A DNA stretch of 9,265 nt. Origin: JAJBWD01 sp041670885 (lineage in GTDB: Bacteria > Bacillota > Clostridia > Clostridiales > Clostridiaceae). The notes under the pieces are model-generated. The model saw only the letters and a program-made list of their open reading frames with translations, was not told the DNA's origin and ran no database searches. Location of the stretch: contig JBAXYJ010000109.1 of assembly GCA_041670885.1 (NCBI GenBank), forward strand, positions 1-9,265. Direction: 5' to 3'. The translations under genes and the position numbers were made by a program. Numbering within the stretch: the stretch's first letter is position 1; the number at the start of each line of letters is the position of its first letter. Positions 1-5,922 of this stretch are shown in pieces.

Positions 1-490
1 ATCTTCCATCAATCAAAAAGTCTCTTCTGATTATTCCTTCCCTTTCAAATCCAAACTTTTCGTATAATTTAATAGCCTTATGATTATCAGTTCTTACCCT
101 AAGGTTTATTTTTCTTATTATTTTTGTATCCTTAGCCCAGAAAATAAGAGCTTCCATAAGCAACGATCCAATGCCTAAACCCCAATAAGGCTTTCTTACT
201 GTAATCCCAAATTCCCCAGCATGCCTTGTTCTTTTCCTCACTCCAGCCCGAAATGTGCAGTTACCAGCTATTTCTCCATCGATTACAGCCAGCAGCATTA
301 TGGAGTTATCCTTACCTTCCATGCTGTTAATTATTTTTTCTTCTATCTCCGTGGTAAAATTAAGTTCATTTTCCCCAAAGGTTAAAAAGTCCGATTCTTT
401 TGGTATTGCCATCATATATTCTGCCAGCTTCCGGGCATCCTCAATTTCAGCTTTTCTTATTAATAATTCTCTTCCATCTTTAATTTTCAT
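1..490 (-). CDS. GNAT family N-acetyltransferase, C-terminus cut by window edge
   Basis: This frame runs open from an ATG at 488-490 to the left edge of the window, giving 163 complete codons without a stop. The protein shows the GNAT fold pattern: an N-terminal strand LLIRKAEIEDA (residues 9-19), a central strand MLLAVIDGEIAG (65-76), the acetyl-CoA pyrophosphate-binding loop around PYWGLGIGSLLMEAL (101-115), and the motif B region LRVRTDNHKAIKLYEKFGF (130-148). It ends in REGIIRRDFLIDGR, which in RimJ/RimL-like and other GNAT proteins is followed by only a dozen or so residues, so nearly the whole gene is present. It would transfer an acetyl group from acetyl-CoA to an amine in the cytoplasm; the substrate (protein N-terminus, polyamine, antibiotic or other) cannot be told. 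It is divergent from the EamA transporter gene. The SD position is a run of eight G residues, described separately. Confidence 0.9.
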   Translation of the reverse strand, partial: MKIKDGRELLIRKAEIEDARKLAEYMMAIPKESDFLTFGENELNFTTEIEEKIINSMEGKDNSIMLLAVIDGEIAGNCTFRAGVRKRTRHAGEFGITVRKPYWGLGIGSLLMEALIFWAKDTKIIRKINLRVRTDNHKAIKLYEKFGFEREGIIRRDFLIDGR

Positions 491-496
491 TGTGGA

Positions 497-504
497 CCCC
501 CCCC
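497..504 (-). promoter_or_regulatory. G8 homopolymer in the SD position of the GNAT gene
   Basis: Read on the minus strand, eight consecutive G residues lie 6 bases before the ATG at 490. They occupy the place of the SD and can pair with the CCUCC core of 16S rRNA through G-C and G-U pairs. A run this long is unusual in such AT-rich DNA and is the kind of tract that slips in replication. Confidence 0.6.
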
Positions 505-522
505 ATTAACATTTTTTACTAT

Positions 523-528
523 ATTATA
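523..528 (-). promoter_or_regulatory. Candidate -10 box of the GNAT gene
   Basis: On the minus strand TATAAT is a perfect sigma-A -10 hexamer, 32 bases before the start codon. No good -35 hexamer is found 16-18 bases upstream, so the promoter is supported by the -10 element only. Confidence 0.45.
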
Positions 529-557
529 CACCGATTTATTCTTTTCGTATATTTACA

Positions 558-587
558 TTGACAGCTTAGCTTATTTATGAGTAAATA
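558..587 (+). promoter_or_regulatory. Candidate promoter of the EamA transporter gene
   Basis: A perfect -35 hexamer TTGACA is at 558-563. The -10 is poor: GTAAAT (581-586, 17-base spacer) or TAAATA (582-587, 18-base spacer), each matching only three consensus bases. An SD AAGGAG at 603-608 follows, 6 bases before the ATG at 615. Confidence 0.45.
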
Positions 588-614
588 TTACTTATAACAT
601 TTAAGGAGACTGAT

Positions 615-1493
615 ATGAAGAATAGAAAAATATATTTTTTAATGACGCTATGTGCTCTGTTTTGGAGTGGAGCATTTATTGCAGCCAAGCTTTCATCTCC
701 CTTTATCCCACCATTTACTCTTACTTTTCTAAGATTTTCCTTAGCAACAATATTTCTTTATTTTTTAGCAAAACTAAAAAAAGTTAACCTTATCAGATTA
801 ACAGGAAAAGATATCCCTGTTTTTGTTTTTACAGGAATACTTGGAATGATTGGCTACCATGTTTTATTTTTTCTTTCTGTAAGATATACATCAGCCATAA
901 ATGCATCTTTCATAGGAGCTTCAAATCCAATAATTACATCAATTTTATGCATGATTTTTCTTAAAGAGAGAATAAATATTAAAAGGTTTATGGGAATTGC
1001 CTTATCCTTTATGGGTGTACTTTTGACACTTACAAATGCTGATTTTTCTACTTTTAAGTCTCTTTCATTTAATAAAGGAGATTTACTCATGCTGCTGGCG
1101 GTTTTTATTTGGGCAATATACACCGTTTTTAGTAAAATTGTTATGAAAAGGTATGATCCCTTTAATCTGACCTTTTACACTTTTCTATTCTGCACTATAT
1201 TTTTGATTCCAGCCCTGTTTTTTGAAAATCCATTCAGGTTTTTACTAGCTGCCCCCCACTCTGCATATCTGGCAGTATTATATATGGCTATATTCCCCAC
1301 GGTTATCGGATACCTTGTTCAGCAATATTCAATAAAACAAATAGGACCTTCAAAAACATCAATATTTATAAATCTTGTTCCAATATTCTCTATTTTCCTT
1401 TCAGTTTTAATATTAGGGGAAAATCTGGTGCCTGTTAAAATATTAATGGGATTTCTTATAATCTTAGGTGTATATATTACGCAAAAAAATTAG
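615..1493 (+). CDS. EamA/DMT-family membrane transporter
   Basis: This 292-residue protein is an inner-membrane carrier of the drug/metabolite transporter superfamily. It shows the usual internal duplication of two EamA domains (about residues 6-138 and 155-290), each of about five hydrophobic helices. Typical family signatures are FWSGAFIAAKL (16-26), the end of repeat one with FLKERINIKRFMGIALSFMGVLL (about 115-137), and the matching end of repeat two at 251-288 with the LGE(N) element at 267-270. Length and topology are normal for the family (about 290-300 residues, ten helices). Known relatives export amino acids, purine-type metabolites or toxic compounds; the substrate cannot be read from sequence. 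The start is well fixed by AAGGAG 6 bases upstream. The gene stands alone, divergent from the GNAT gene and convergent with the PAP2 phosphatase gene. Confidence 0.93.
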   Translation: MKNRKIYFLMTLCALFWSGAFIAAKLSSPFIPPFTLTFLRFSLATIFLYFLAKLKKVNLIRLTGKDIPVFVFTGILGMIGYHVLFFLSVRYTSAINASFIGASNPIITSILCMIFLKERINIKRFMGIALSFMGVLLTLTNADFSTFKSLSFNKGDLLMLLAVFIWAIYTVFSKIVMKRYDPFNLTFYTFLFCTIFLIPALFFENPFRFLLAAPHSAYLAVLYMAIFPTVIGYLVQQYSIKQIGPSKTSIFINLVPIFSIFLSVLILGENLVPVKILMGFLIILGVYITQKN

Positions 1494-1514
1494 AGCTACA
1501 GTTTCAGCTCCAAT
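1483..1514 (-). terminator. Rho-independent terminator of the PAP2 phosphatase gene
   Basis: On the minus strand a stem of about 9 pairs (one of them G-U) joins 1506-1514 with 1489-1497 around an 8-base loop. The GC-containing core is GGAGCT/AGCTCT. It runs directly into a T7 tract (complement of 1483-1489). It begins just after the PAP2 stop codon. On the plus strand one pair becomes an A-C mismatch and only TTTTAT follows, so termination of the transporter gene here would be weaker but possible. Confidence 0.7.
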
Positions 1515-1515
1515 T

Positions 1516-2055
1516 TTATATAAAATATGGATAGATTACAGAACAGTTAAATATTCCAAAAGTTATACCAATTATTATACCTATAAGAACATCTGTAGGA
1601 AAGTGGACGGCAAGATATATTCTGGAGAGTCCAACAATTAGTGCAATTGATGTAAAAACCATCATCAAACTTGGAAAGTTAATTGACAAAACAGAGGCTA
1701 TTGAAAATGCAGCGGTTGTATGACCTGACGGAAAGGAATAGTCCTTTAGATTTAAATTAAAACTGTTCACATCCTTGATTACCCAATAGGGACGAGGTCT
1801 GGTAAACTTTTTCTTCAAATATGTTACTAATATACTGCTGGTAGTAAGTGCGAAGAGCGATTCAATACCTGCAGTTTTTACTCTGTCTCTTCCAAAAAAT
1901 ATTAAAGAGAGACTAAAAAAGAGCGTAAATGCTGCACTGCCCAGATTAGTAATTGCAGGGACAAACTTGTCCAATATATTAGATTTTATTCTGGAATTTA
2001 TAAGATAAAGCAGCTTTAAGTCACAGTAATTTACTAAACTATAAATTTTATTCAT
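1516..2055 (-). CDS. PAP2-family membrane phosphatase (canonical active site)
   Basis: This 179-residue protein has all three PAP2/type-2 acid phosphatase signatures: KX6RP at K81-R88-P89 (KKKFTRPRP), PSGH at 109-112, and SRX5HX3D with S144-R145, H151 and D155. H151 would be the phosphorylated nucleophile and H112 the general acid. Hydrophobic helices precede and separate the motifs (about 40-54, 65-80, 113-125, 128-143, 156-174), so the active site faces outward from the membrane. Relatives of this size dephosphorylate undecaprenyl diphosphate, phosphatidylglycerophosphate or phosphatidate; which one cannot be decided here. The start is fixed by SD GGAGG at 2062-2066, 6 bases upstream. It ends in a clear terminator and is divergent from a second PAP2-superfamily gene. 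Confidence 0.92.
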   Translation of the reverse strand: MNKIYSLVNYCDLKLLYLINSRIKSNILDKFVPAITNLGSAAFTLFFSLSLIFFGRDRVKTAGIESLFALTTSSILVTYLKKKFTRPRPYWVIKDVNSFNLNLKDYSFPSGHTTAAFSIASVLSINFPSLMMVFTSIALIVGLSRIYLAVHFPTDVLIGIIIGITFGIFNCSVIYPYFI

Positions 2056-2061
2056 TTAATC

Positions 2062-2090
2062 CCTCCAATTTCATCTTTTATTCCATTATA
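2062..2090 (-). promoter_or_regulatory. SD and candidate -10 of the PAP2 phosphatase gene
   Basis: The minus strand carries the SD GGAGG (2062-2066) and, about 18 bases further upstream, a perfect -10 hexamer TATAAT (2085-2090). No convincing -35 was found at 16-18 bases; TTTACA is present but at 20 bases. Confidence 0.45.
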
Positions 2091-2141
2091 AACTTTGATT
2101 ATTAAAATCATGTAAAAATTCTATTAAGATTCCATTTATTT

Positions 2142-2170
2142 TTGTGATGTGATTTATTATTGATTATACA
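2142..2170 (+). promoter_or_regulatory. Candidate promoter of the second PAP2-superfamily gene
   Basis: TTGTGA (2142-2147) and TATACA (2165-2170) are separated by exactly 17 bases, each matching four of six consensus positions. The expected transcript start, about 2177, is just before the inverted repeat at 2181-2208. Confidence 0.45.
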
Positions 2171-2180
2171 TATAAGTAGT

Positions 2181-2208
2181 GGTAAAATCAAATTTGATTT
2201 ATTTTACC
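2181..2208. repeat. 28-base inverted repeat in the 5' leader of the second PAP2 gene
   Basis: GGTAAAAT (2181-2188) and ATTTTACC (2201-2208) are perfect inverted arms. A second perfect palindrome, ATCAAATTTGAT, lies at 2187-2198 inside it. It sits between the candidate promoter and a weak SD AGGA (2209-2212, 11 bases before the ATG). It could be a repressor operator or an RNA hairpin next to the ribosome site. It is not a terminator, since no T tract follows. Confidence 0.5.
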
Positions 2209-2223
2209 AGGATGTGATTATTA

Positions 2224-2880
2224 ATGAAATTTTATACAGCATTTTATAATAGAAACAGGCATTTTTTATCTTTATTTATATTCCTTATTTTAACGCTGTG
2301 GTTTGCTTATCTTAAAAAAGCCATAGTACCGGAGCATATTATGTTAGCTAAAATTGATAATAAGATTCCCTTTATTAAAGAGTTTGTCCCAGCCTATTAT
2401 TTTTGGTTTATATATATGGCTCTAGGCTTTATTTACTTAGGCAGAAAGTCCATTAAGGATTTTTATAAGATGGAAATTTTTTTATCGCTGGGAATGATTA
2501 TTTCCTTTATTATATTTATAATATATCCTAATGCACAGTTCCCAAGGCCTGATGTACCAGGAAAAGATATCTTCTCATTTCTTGTAAATTTTATTTACAG
2601 TCATGACGGAACAAATAATGTTTTCCCCAGCATTCACGTATGCAATGCCATAGGAGTTCACCTTTGCCTTATAAATTACGGTAAAATAAAAGATAGAACA
2701 AAACTTCTATCCTTTACAGCAATGATTCTTATATGTGCCTCCACCCTGTTTATAAAACAACACTCGATAATTGATGTTATAGGCGGAATTATTTTAGCTG
2801 GTATTATATATTTGGTAGTTTATAAGCTGCCTAAGCTTGTTCCTGCTATGCAGATAACAGAGAAGTTCGAGAATAGATAG
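2224..2880 (+). CDS. Divergent PAP2-superfamily membrane protein (Aur1/PAP2_3-like)
   Basis: This 218-residue protein has about six hydrophobic helices (about 14-30, 56-72, 85-101, 117-125, 140-150, 160-177 and 185-200). Two later PAP2 signatures survive in modified form: FPSIH (134-138), where the family usually has PSGH, and H180-X3-D184 in KQHSIIDVIGG, matching the HX3D nucleophile motif. The first motif is reduced to PRP at 107-109 without the lysine of KX6RP, and the usual SR before HX3D is missing. FPS(I/L)H is typical of the branch that includes inositol-phosphorylceramide synthase Aur1 and bacterial PAP2_3 proteins, which may act as phosphotransferases as well as phosphatases. The lipid substrate is unknown. 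Start at ATG 2224: the upstream in-frame ATG at 2212 is followed directly by a stop. It is divergent from the canonical PAP2 gene. Confidence 0.8.
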   Translation: MKFYTAFYNRNRHFLSLFIFLILTLWFAYLKKAIVPEHIMLAKIDNKIPFIKEFVPAYYFWFIYMALGFIYLGRKSIKDFYKMEIFLSLGMIISFIIFIIYPNAQFPRPDVPGKDIFSFLVNFIYSHDGTNNVFPSIHVCNAIGVHLCLINYGKIKDRTKLLSFTAMILICASTLFIKQHSIIDVIGGIILAGIIYLVVYKLPKLVPAMQITEKFENR

Positions 2881-2908
2881 CTTAACAGTATTTTTCAAAA
2901 TATCACTT

Positions 2909-3553
2909 TCACAATTTTCTTCCATGAACAAAATAATGATAACTAAATCCGGTATCCCAGATATCTTCTATATGCCTTATCTTTATTATCTCAAATTCCT
3001 TAAGAAGCTGCTTTACTCCATCTAAATCAGAGTAATAGTGAGGTATTCCAATTTCCGGTTCTTCAGTTTTTAATACAGTATTCTCATCAATTCTCGGCAA
3101 ATTGCTTTGTTTATATGTGGGACTTTCCTTAGAGCAAAGCGTTATGAAAAACTCACCACCCGGTTTAAGCACTCTTTTAATTTCGTTTATTATTGTTTTT
3201 ATCCCCACAGAATCAGTGTGGGAAATTACATGATAGGCCAGCAGGCAATCAAAATAATCATCACCATAAGGCAGCTTATTTATATCACAGGCACAGGTTT
3301 TTATATTAAGTCCTAAAGCTTTGGCTTTTTCAGACAGAGAATCTAATCCAAATTCTGACAAATCTAAGCTGTATGTATCAAAGCCATTTTGGGCAAACAG
3401 TATTGAATGTCTGCCAAGACCGCAGCCTAAATCCAGAAACGTATAATAACCCTTTGTCTCCCACCTGCTCAGATAGTAATAAACATCCTCTGATGGCCTG
3501 TTCCACATATCATCCTCCACATTAGCCCAATTCCATTCTTTTGATTTAACCAT
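2909..3553 (-). CDS. Class I SAM-dependent methyltransferase (TehB-like)
   Basis: This is a 214-residue cytoplasmic Rossmann-fold methyltransferase. Motif I is FLDLGCGLGRHS (39-50), with the SAM-binding GCGLG; the acidic residue at the end of the next strand is D64 (YSLDLS); an acidic D90 (CACDINKLP) would contact the adenine; motif IV is around CLLAYHVISHT (103-113); and VLKPGGEFFITL (128-139) is the usual strand after motif IV. The C-terminus has HYYSDLDGVKQLL (172-184), typical of TehB/UbiE-like small-molecule methyltransferases; the substrate is unknown. The start was set at ATG 3553 because a GGGGG SD lies 5 bases upstream; a TTG four codons earlier has no properly spaced SD. The gene follows the four-helix protein after 76 bases and has its own candidate promoter. 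Confidence 0.9.
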   Translation of the reverse strand: MVKSKEWNWANVEDDMWNRPSEDVYYYLSRWETKGYYTFLDLGCGLGRHSILFAQNGFDTYSLDLSEFGLDSLSEKAKALGLNIKTCACDINKLPYGDDYFDCLLAYHVISHTDSVGIKTIINEIKRVLKPGGEFFITLCSKESPTYKQSNLPRIDENTVLKTEEPEIGIPHYYSDLDGVKQLLKEFEIIKIRHIEDIWDTGFSYHYFVHGRKL

Positions 3554-3570
3554 ATAAACCCCCAATCCTA

Positions 3571-3591
3571 TTTATATCATTCCACAGGAAT
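3571..3591 (-). promoter_or_regulatory. Extended -10 promoter and small inverted repeat before the TehB-like gene
   Basis: On the minus strand TGATATAAA (complement of 3571-3579) is an extended -10 of the TGnTATAAT type, 18 bases before the start at 3553, so the leader would be very short. Directly upstream, ATTCC (3579-3583) and GGAAT (3587-3591) form an inverted repeat with a 3-base centre. No -35 hexamer is evident; two TCAGCC direct repeats (3593-3598, 3602-3607) lie in that area. Confidence 0.4.
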
Positions 3592-3629
3592 ATCAGCCAT
3601 TTCAGCCTATCTTATTATTATATCTTTCA

Positions 3630-3956
3630 TTATTTCATAAAATACAGCAGTATAATGATTACTGAAAGAAATAATCTGAAAATATGATGTTTTACTGTGA
3701 TTTTCCCATATAATTTTATACCATTAAGGATAGCCGCAATGTGAATTATAAGAAGTCCGGCTATAAGAAGAATCAGCTGGTATTTTTCCAAAGCTTCCGG
3801 AACTGCAGCAATCAAAATAATGACCCCGCCTATAATCATGAAAACATTCCCACATAAACTAGTTTTTTTATCCTTTAAACCGGCAAAACCGCCATAAGCA
3901 GAAAGTGCACCATATAAGGCTGCTGTAATAAGTAAAATCCATGAAAATACTGCCAT
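3630..3956 (-). CDS. Small four-helix membrane protein, function unknown
   Basis: This 108-residue protein is almost entirely hydrophobic, with four likely transmembrane helices (about residues 4-26, 35-53, 62-80 and 88-107), separated by short charged loops such as LKDKKTS (27-33) and YGKITVKHH (83-91). It has no recognisable catalytic motif and I do not recognise the family. Its SD, AGGAG at 3966-3970, lies 9 bases before the ATG and inside the last codons of the upstream methyltransferase gene, only 6 bases separating the two frames, so translation is probably coupled. The context suggests a membrane partner for the hydrolase/methyltransferase products, for example an anchor or lipid-substrate component, but this is inference from position only. 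Confidence 0.75.
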   Translation of the reverse strand: MAVFSWILLITAALYGALSAYGGFAGLKDKKTSLCGNVFMIIGGVIILIAAVPEALEKYQLILLIAGLLIIHIAAILNGIKLYGKITVKHHIFRLFLSVIIILLYFMK

Positions 3957-3962
3957 ACTGCT

Positions 3963-4592
3963 TTACTCCTTTCTTAATATTATTTCCCTTACTCCGCTTT
4001 TCTTATGGTTTATCCAAATTATATTCCTTTTATATAAAAGTTTTTTAATATCCTGATCAGAATAATACTTAAAAATCATGCCTTCCCTTCTGCCCTCTGT
4101 ATACTTAAAGCTGCCATCATCTAAGACTATATGGGGAGAGGAGATATCATCTTCTTCCAGACCATCAAAGGAAATAAATATAAGTCCGCCTTTCTTTGTT
4201 ATTCTAAAAAGCTCATCTATGGCTTTATATGCTGCATCCATTGTCAGATGATCAATAACAGAGTGGGCTGTAACACCATCAAATAAAGACCTTTCAAAGG
4301 CAATATCTGTTATGCTGCAAACCTTGAAGCTTTCATAGGGCAGGGAAAAGCTTTGAAGCATATTCTCCGCAAGTCTTACAGCTTCCTCAGATACATCAAA
4401 TCCGCTTAATGCAAATCCATTATAAGATAAAATGACGCTGTATTTACCAAATCCACAGGCCGCATCACAGACATTTTTAAGCCCTTCTCTTTTAAAATAT
4501 TCTATAAATTCATACTCTAGACTTAAATTTATGTATTTCTTATAAGATTCTATACTAGAATCATTCCATACACTGTCCCAAAAATTATCCAT
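3963..4592 (-). CDS. Class I SAM-dependent methyltransferase
   Basis: This 209-residue protein is a Rossmann-fold methyltransferase: motif I VCDAACGFGKYS (41-52) with the D-x-x-C-G-x-G SAM-binding turn, D66 after the second strand (SGFDVSEEAV), acidic D96 (CSITDIAF), motif IV GVTAHSVIDHL (106-116), and ITKKGGLIFISFDG (131-144). Its C-terminus has KYYSDQDIKKLL (175-186), which matches the corresponding HYYSDLD tail of the methyltransferase at 2909-3553, so the two are probably related. The chosen start is ATG 4592, with SD AGAGGAA at 4598-4604, 6 bases upstream; a start 14 codons earlier would add an atypical N-terminus and overlap the upstream gene by 50 bases. With this start it overlaps the hydrolase-methyltransferase gene by 8 bases (ATGGATAA), a sign of translational coupling. 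Substrate unknown. Confidence 0.9.
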   Translation of the reverse strand: MDNFWDSVWNDSSIESYKKYINLSLEYEFIEYFKREGLKNVCDAACGFGKYSVILSYNGFALSGFDVSEEAVRLAENMLQSFSLPYESFKVCSITDIAFERSLFDGVTAHSVIDHLTMDAAYKAIDELFRITKKGGLIFISFDGLEEDDISSPHIVLDDGSFKYTEGRREGMIFKYYSDQDIKKLLYKRNIIWINHKKSGVREIILRKE

Positions 4593-5913
4593 CAGTATTC
4601 CTCTTTTCACAGCTAAAATAAAAATATTTATCATCTTCTATTTTAGCACTAATAAATCCATATTTTATAGTTAGTTCCATTAATTTCTCATCTGATGGGA
4701 TTGGTTCCTTTAAAGATTTATAATTTATCTTTTTATGGTGCTCTTTTAGCTGGAGTCTTGTTTTTGAGTGGGCAATAATAAAAGAGCCGCCTGATTTAAG
4801 ATTATTAAAGGCATTTTTAAATACCCCCTCCAGATTGTTAAAATGAGGTATACTGTTAAAGATTATTACATAGTCAAAAGAATCATTATATAAAATGTTT
4901 TCCTCAAAATCCTGATTTGATACATCAGCTTCAGGATAAACACTTAAAAATTCTTTAACCATATTTCCTGAAATATCAATTCCCGTATATCTAGCACCTT
5001 TCCCCTTAATTAGTGGGTAGAGAATCCCGGTACCACAGCCTACATCTAAAGCAGAGGTGTTGGGATTTAAGTCTAGTCTATCTATAACATCCTTTGCCAC
5101 AGCTTTAGTTCTGTCCTGGATATTTTCCTTATAACCAGCCATTTTGTTGAAGCTGTCTCTGTCAAACCATTTTTTAAACCAATCGCAGGTAAGACTAATC
5201 AGCTTTTCATAATGCTCCATAAAACTGTGGTCAGCACCGTCTACTATGACCAGCTTTGATTCAGGCGGCAGCAAATTTATTCCTCTTTTTGATTTTTCCA
5301 GCAGGAAATTCTCTTCCTCGCCCCTGTTTCCGTGGATTATAAGCACTGGACAAGTTATATTTTTAAGAAGTATCTCACCATCAACCTGTTCAAAATCTCT
5401 CAGCATCTGCTCCTCTATTACTATCTTTTCCCGGGTTTCTCCAGGTCTCAATTCTGCTATTATCCCATTTTCCGCAAGATCCTTCATTTGGCCTTCAGAA
5501 AAAACTTCGTTCCAGTTATATTTCATAGAATCAGTACCTGCTCCGGACAAAACCATAGCTATTATTTCCTTTGAAAATGCCTTCAGACTGATAACTGTAC
5601 CTAAACTGTGGCCGTATAAAGCAATCCTCTTATAGCCTAAGCCCTTTACAAAATTTACTGCTGATTTTAAATCATCTATTTCTTTATCCATGTTTAGTGA
5701 ATCATCATCACTTTCACCGCATCCTGAAAAATCAAAAGTTAAGGCACTTATATTTATTGAATTTAAAGCCTTGGTAAGTCTTTCAAATCTGCCTTTGGAA
5801 TATTTATCAGATGTGAAGCCATGGCTTAAAATCACTATATCCCCTGATCCTGCAGCATATAGATTCCCTAACAGGTTCAAATTCCTGCTGTTTTTAAAAG
5901 TCACTTTTTTCAT
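4585..5913 (-). CDS. Alpha/beta hydrolase fused to SAM-dependent methyltransferase
   Basis: One uninterrupted frame of 442 residues carries two enzymes. Residues 1-250 are an alpha/beta hydrolase: oxyanion loop SHGFTSDK (30-37), DFSGCGES (61-68), nucleophile elbow YGHSLGT (100-106, Ser103), and catalytic His229 in DGADHSF. At the usual acid position the text is IHGNRGEEE (192-201), so the expected HGxxD aspartate is replaced by glycine and one of Glu199-201 may serve. Residues 262-442 are a class I methyltransferase: SALDVGCGTG (287-296), GIDIS (311-315), NLKSGGSFIIAHSK (371-384). The linker is only about 15 residues. It probably acts in the cytoplasm on a small acyl or ester substrate that is also methylated, but no substrate is evident. 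An in-frame stop lies two codons before the ATG, which fixes the start. There is almost no SD. It leads an operon with the next methyltransferase gene. Confidence 0.9.
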   Translation of the reverse strand: MKKVTFKNSRNLNLLGNLYAAGSGDIVILSHGFTSDKYSKGRFERLTKALNSINISALTFDFSGCGESDDDSLNMDKEIDDLKSAVNFVKGLGYKRIALYGHSLGTVISLKAFSKEIIAMVLSGAGTDSMKYNWNEVFSEGQMKDLAENGIIAELRPGETREKIVIEEQMLRDFEQVDGEILLKNITCPVLIIHGNRGEEENFLLEKSKRGINLLPPESKLVIVDGADHSFMEHYEKLISLTCDWFKKWFDRDSFNKMAGYKENIQDRTKAVAKDVIDRLDLNPNTSALDVGCGTGILYPLIKGKGARYTGIDISGNMVKEFLSVYPEADVSNQDFEENILYNDSFDYVIIFNSIPHFNNLEGVFKNAFNNLKSGGSFIIAHSKTRLQLKEHHKKINYKSLKEPIPSDEKLMELTIKYGFISAKIEDDKYFYFSCEKRNTDG

Positions 5914-5922
5914 GCTTTATTT

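Noticed and set aside
255..509. Plus-strand open frame opposite the GNAT gene
   Set aside because: Low-complexity serine/isoleucine/leucine-rich mirror of the GNAT gene; the minus strand carries the clear protein family.
2889..2902. TATTTT-TC-AAAATA inverted repeat between the convergent genes ending at 2880 and 2909
   Set aside because: AT-only stem with a 2-base loop and no proper T tract; too weak to call a terminator.
3554..3565. TTG start four codons upstream of the TehB-like methyltransferase start
   Set aside because: The AGGA motif touches the TTG directly, while the GGGGG SD is well placed for the ATG at 3553.
5246..5635. Open frame on the plus strand inside the hydrolase gene
   Set aside because: Serine/isoleucine-rich antisense shadow of the hydrolase coding sequence, with no SD or motif. 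Other antisense frames (around 854-1123, 3107-3316, 7309-7533, 8807-9055) were left out for the same reason.
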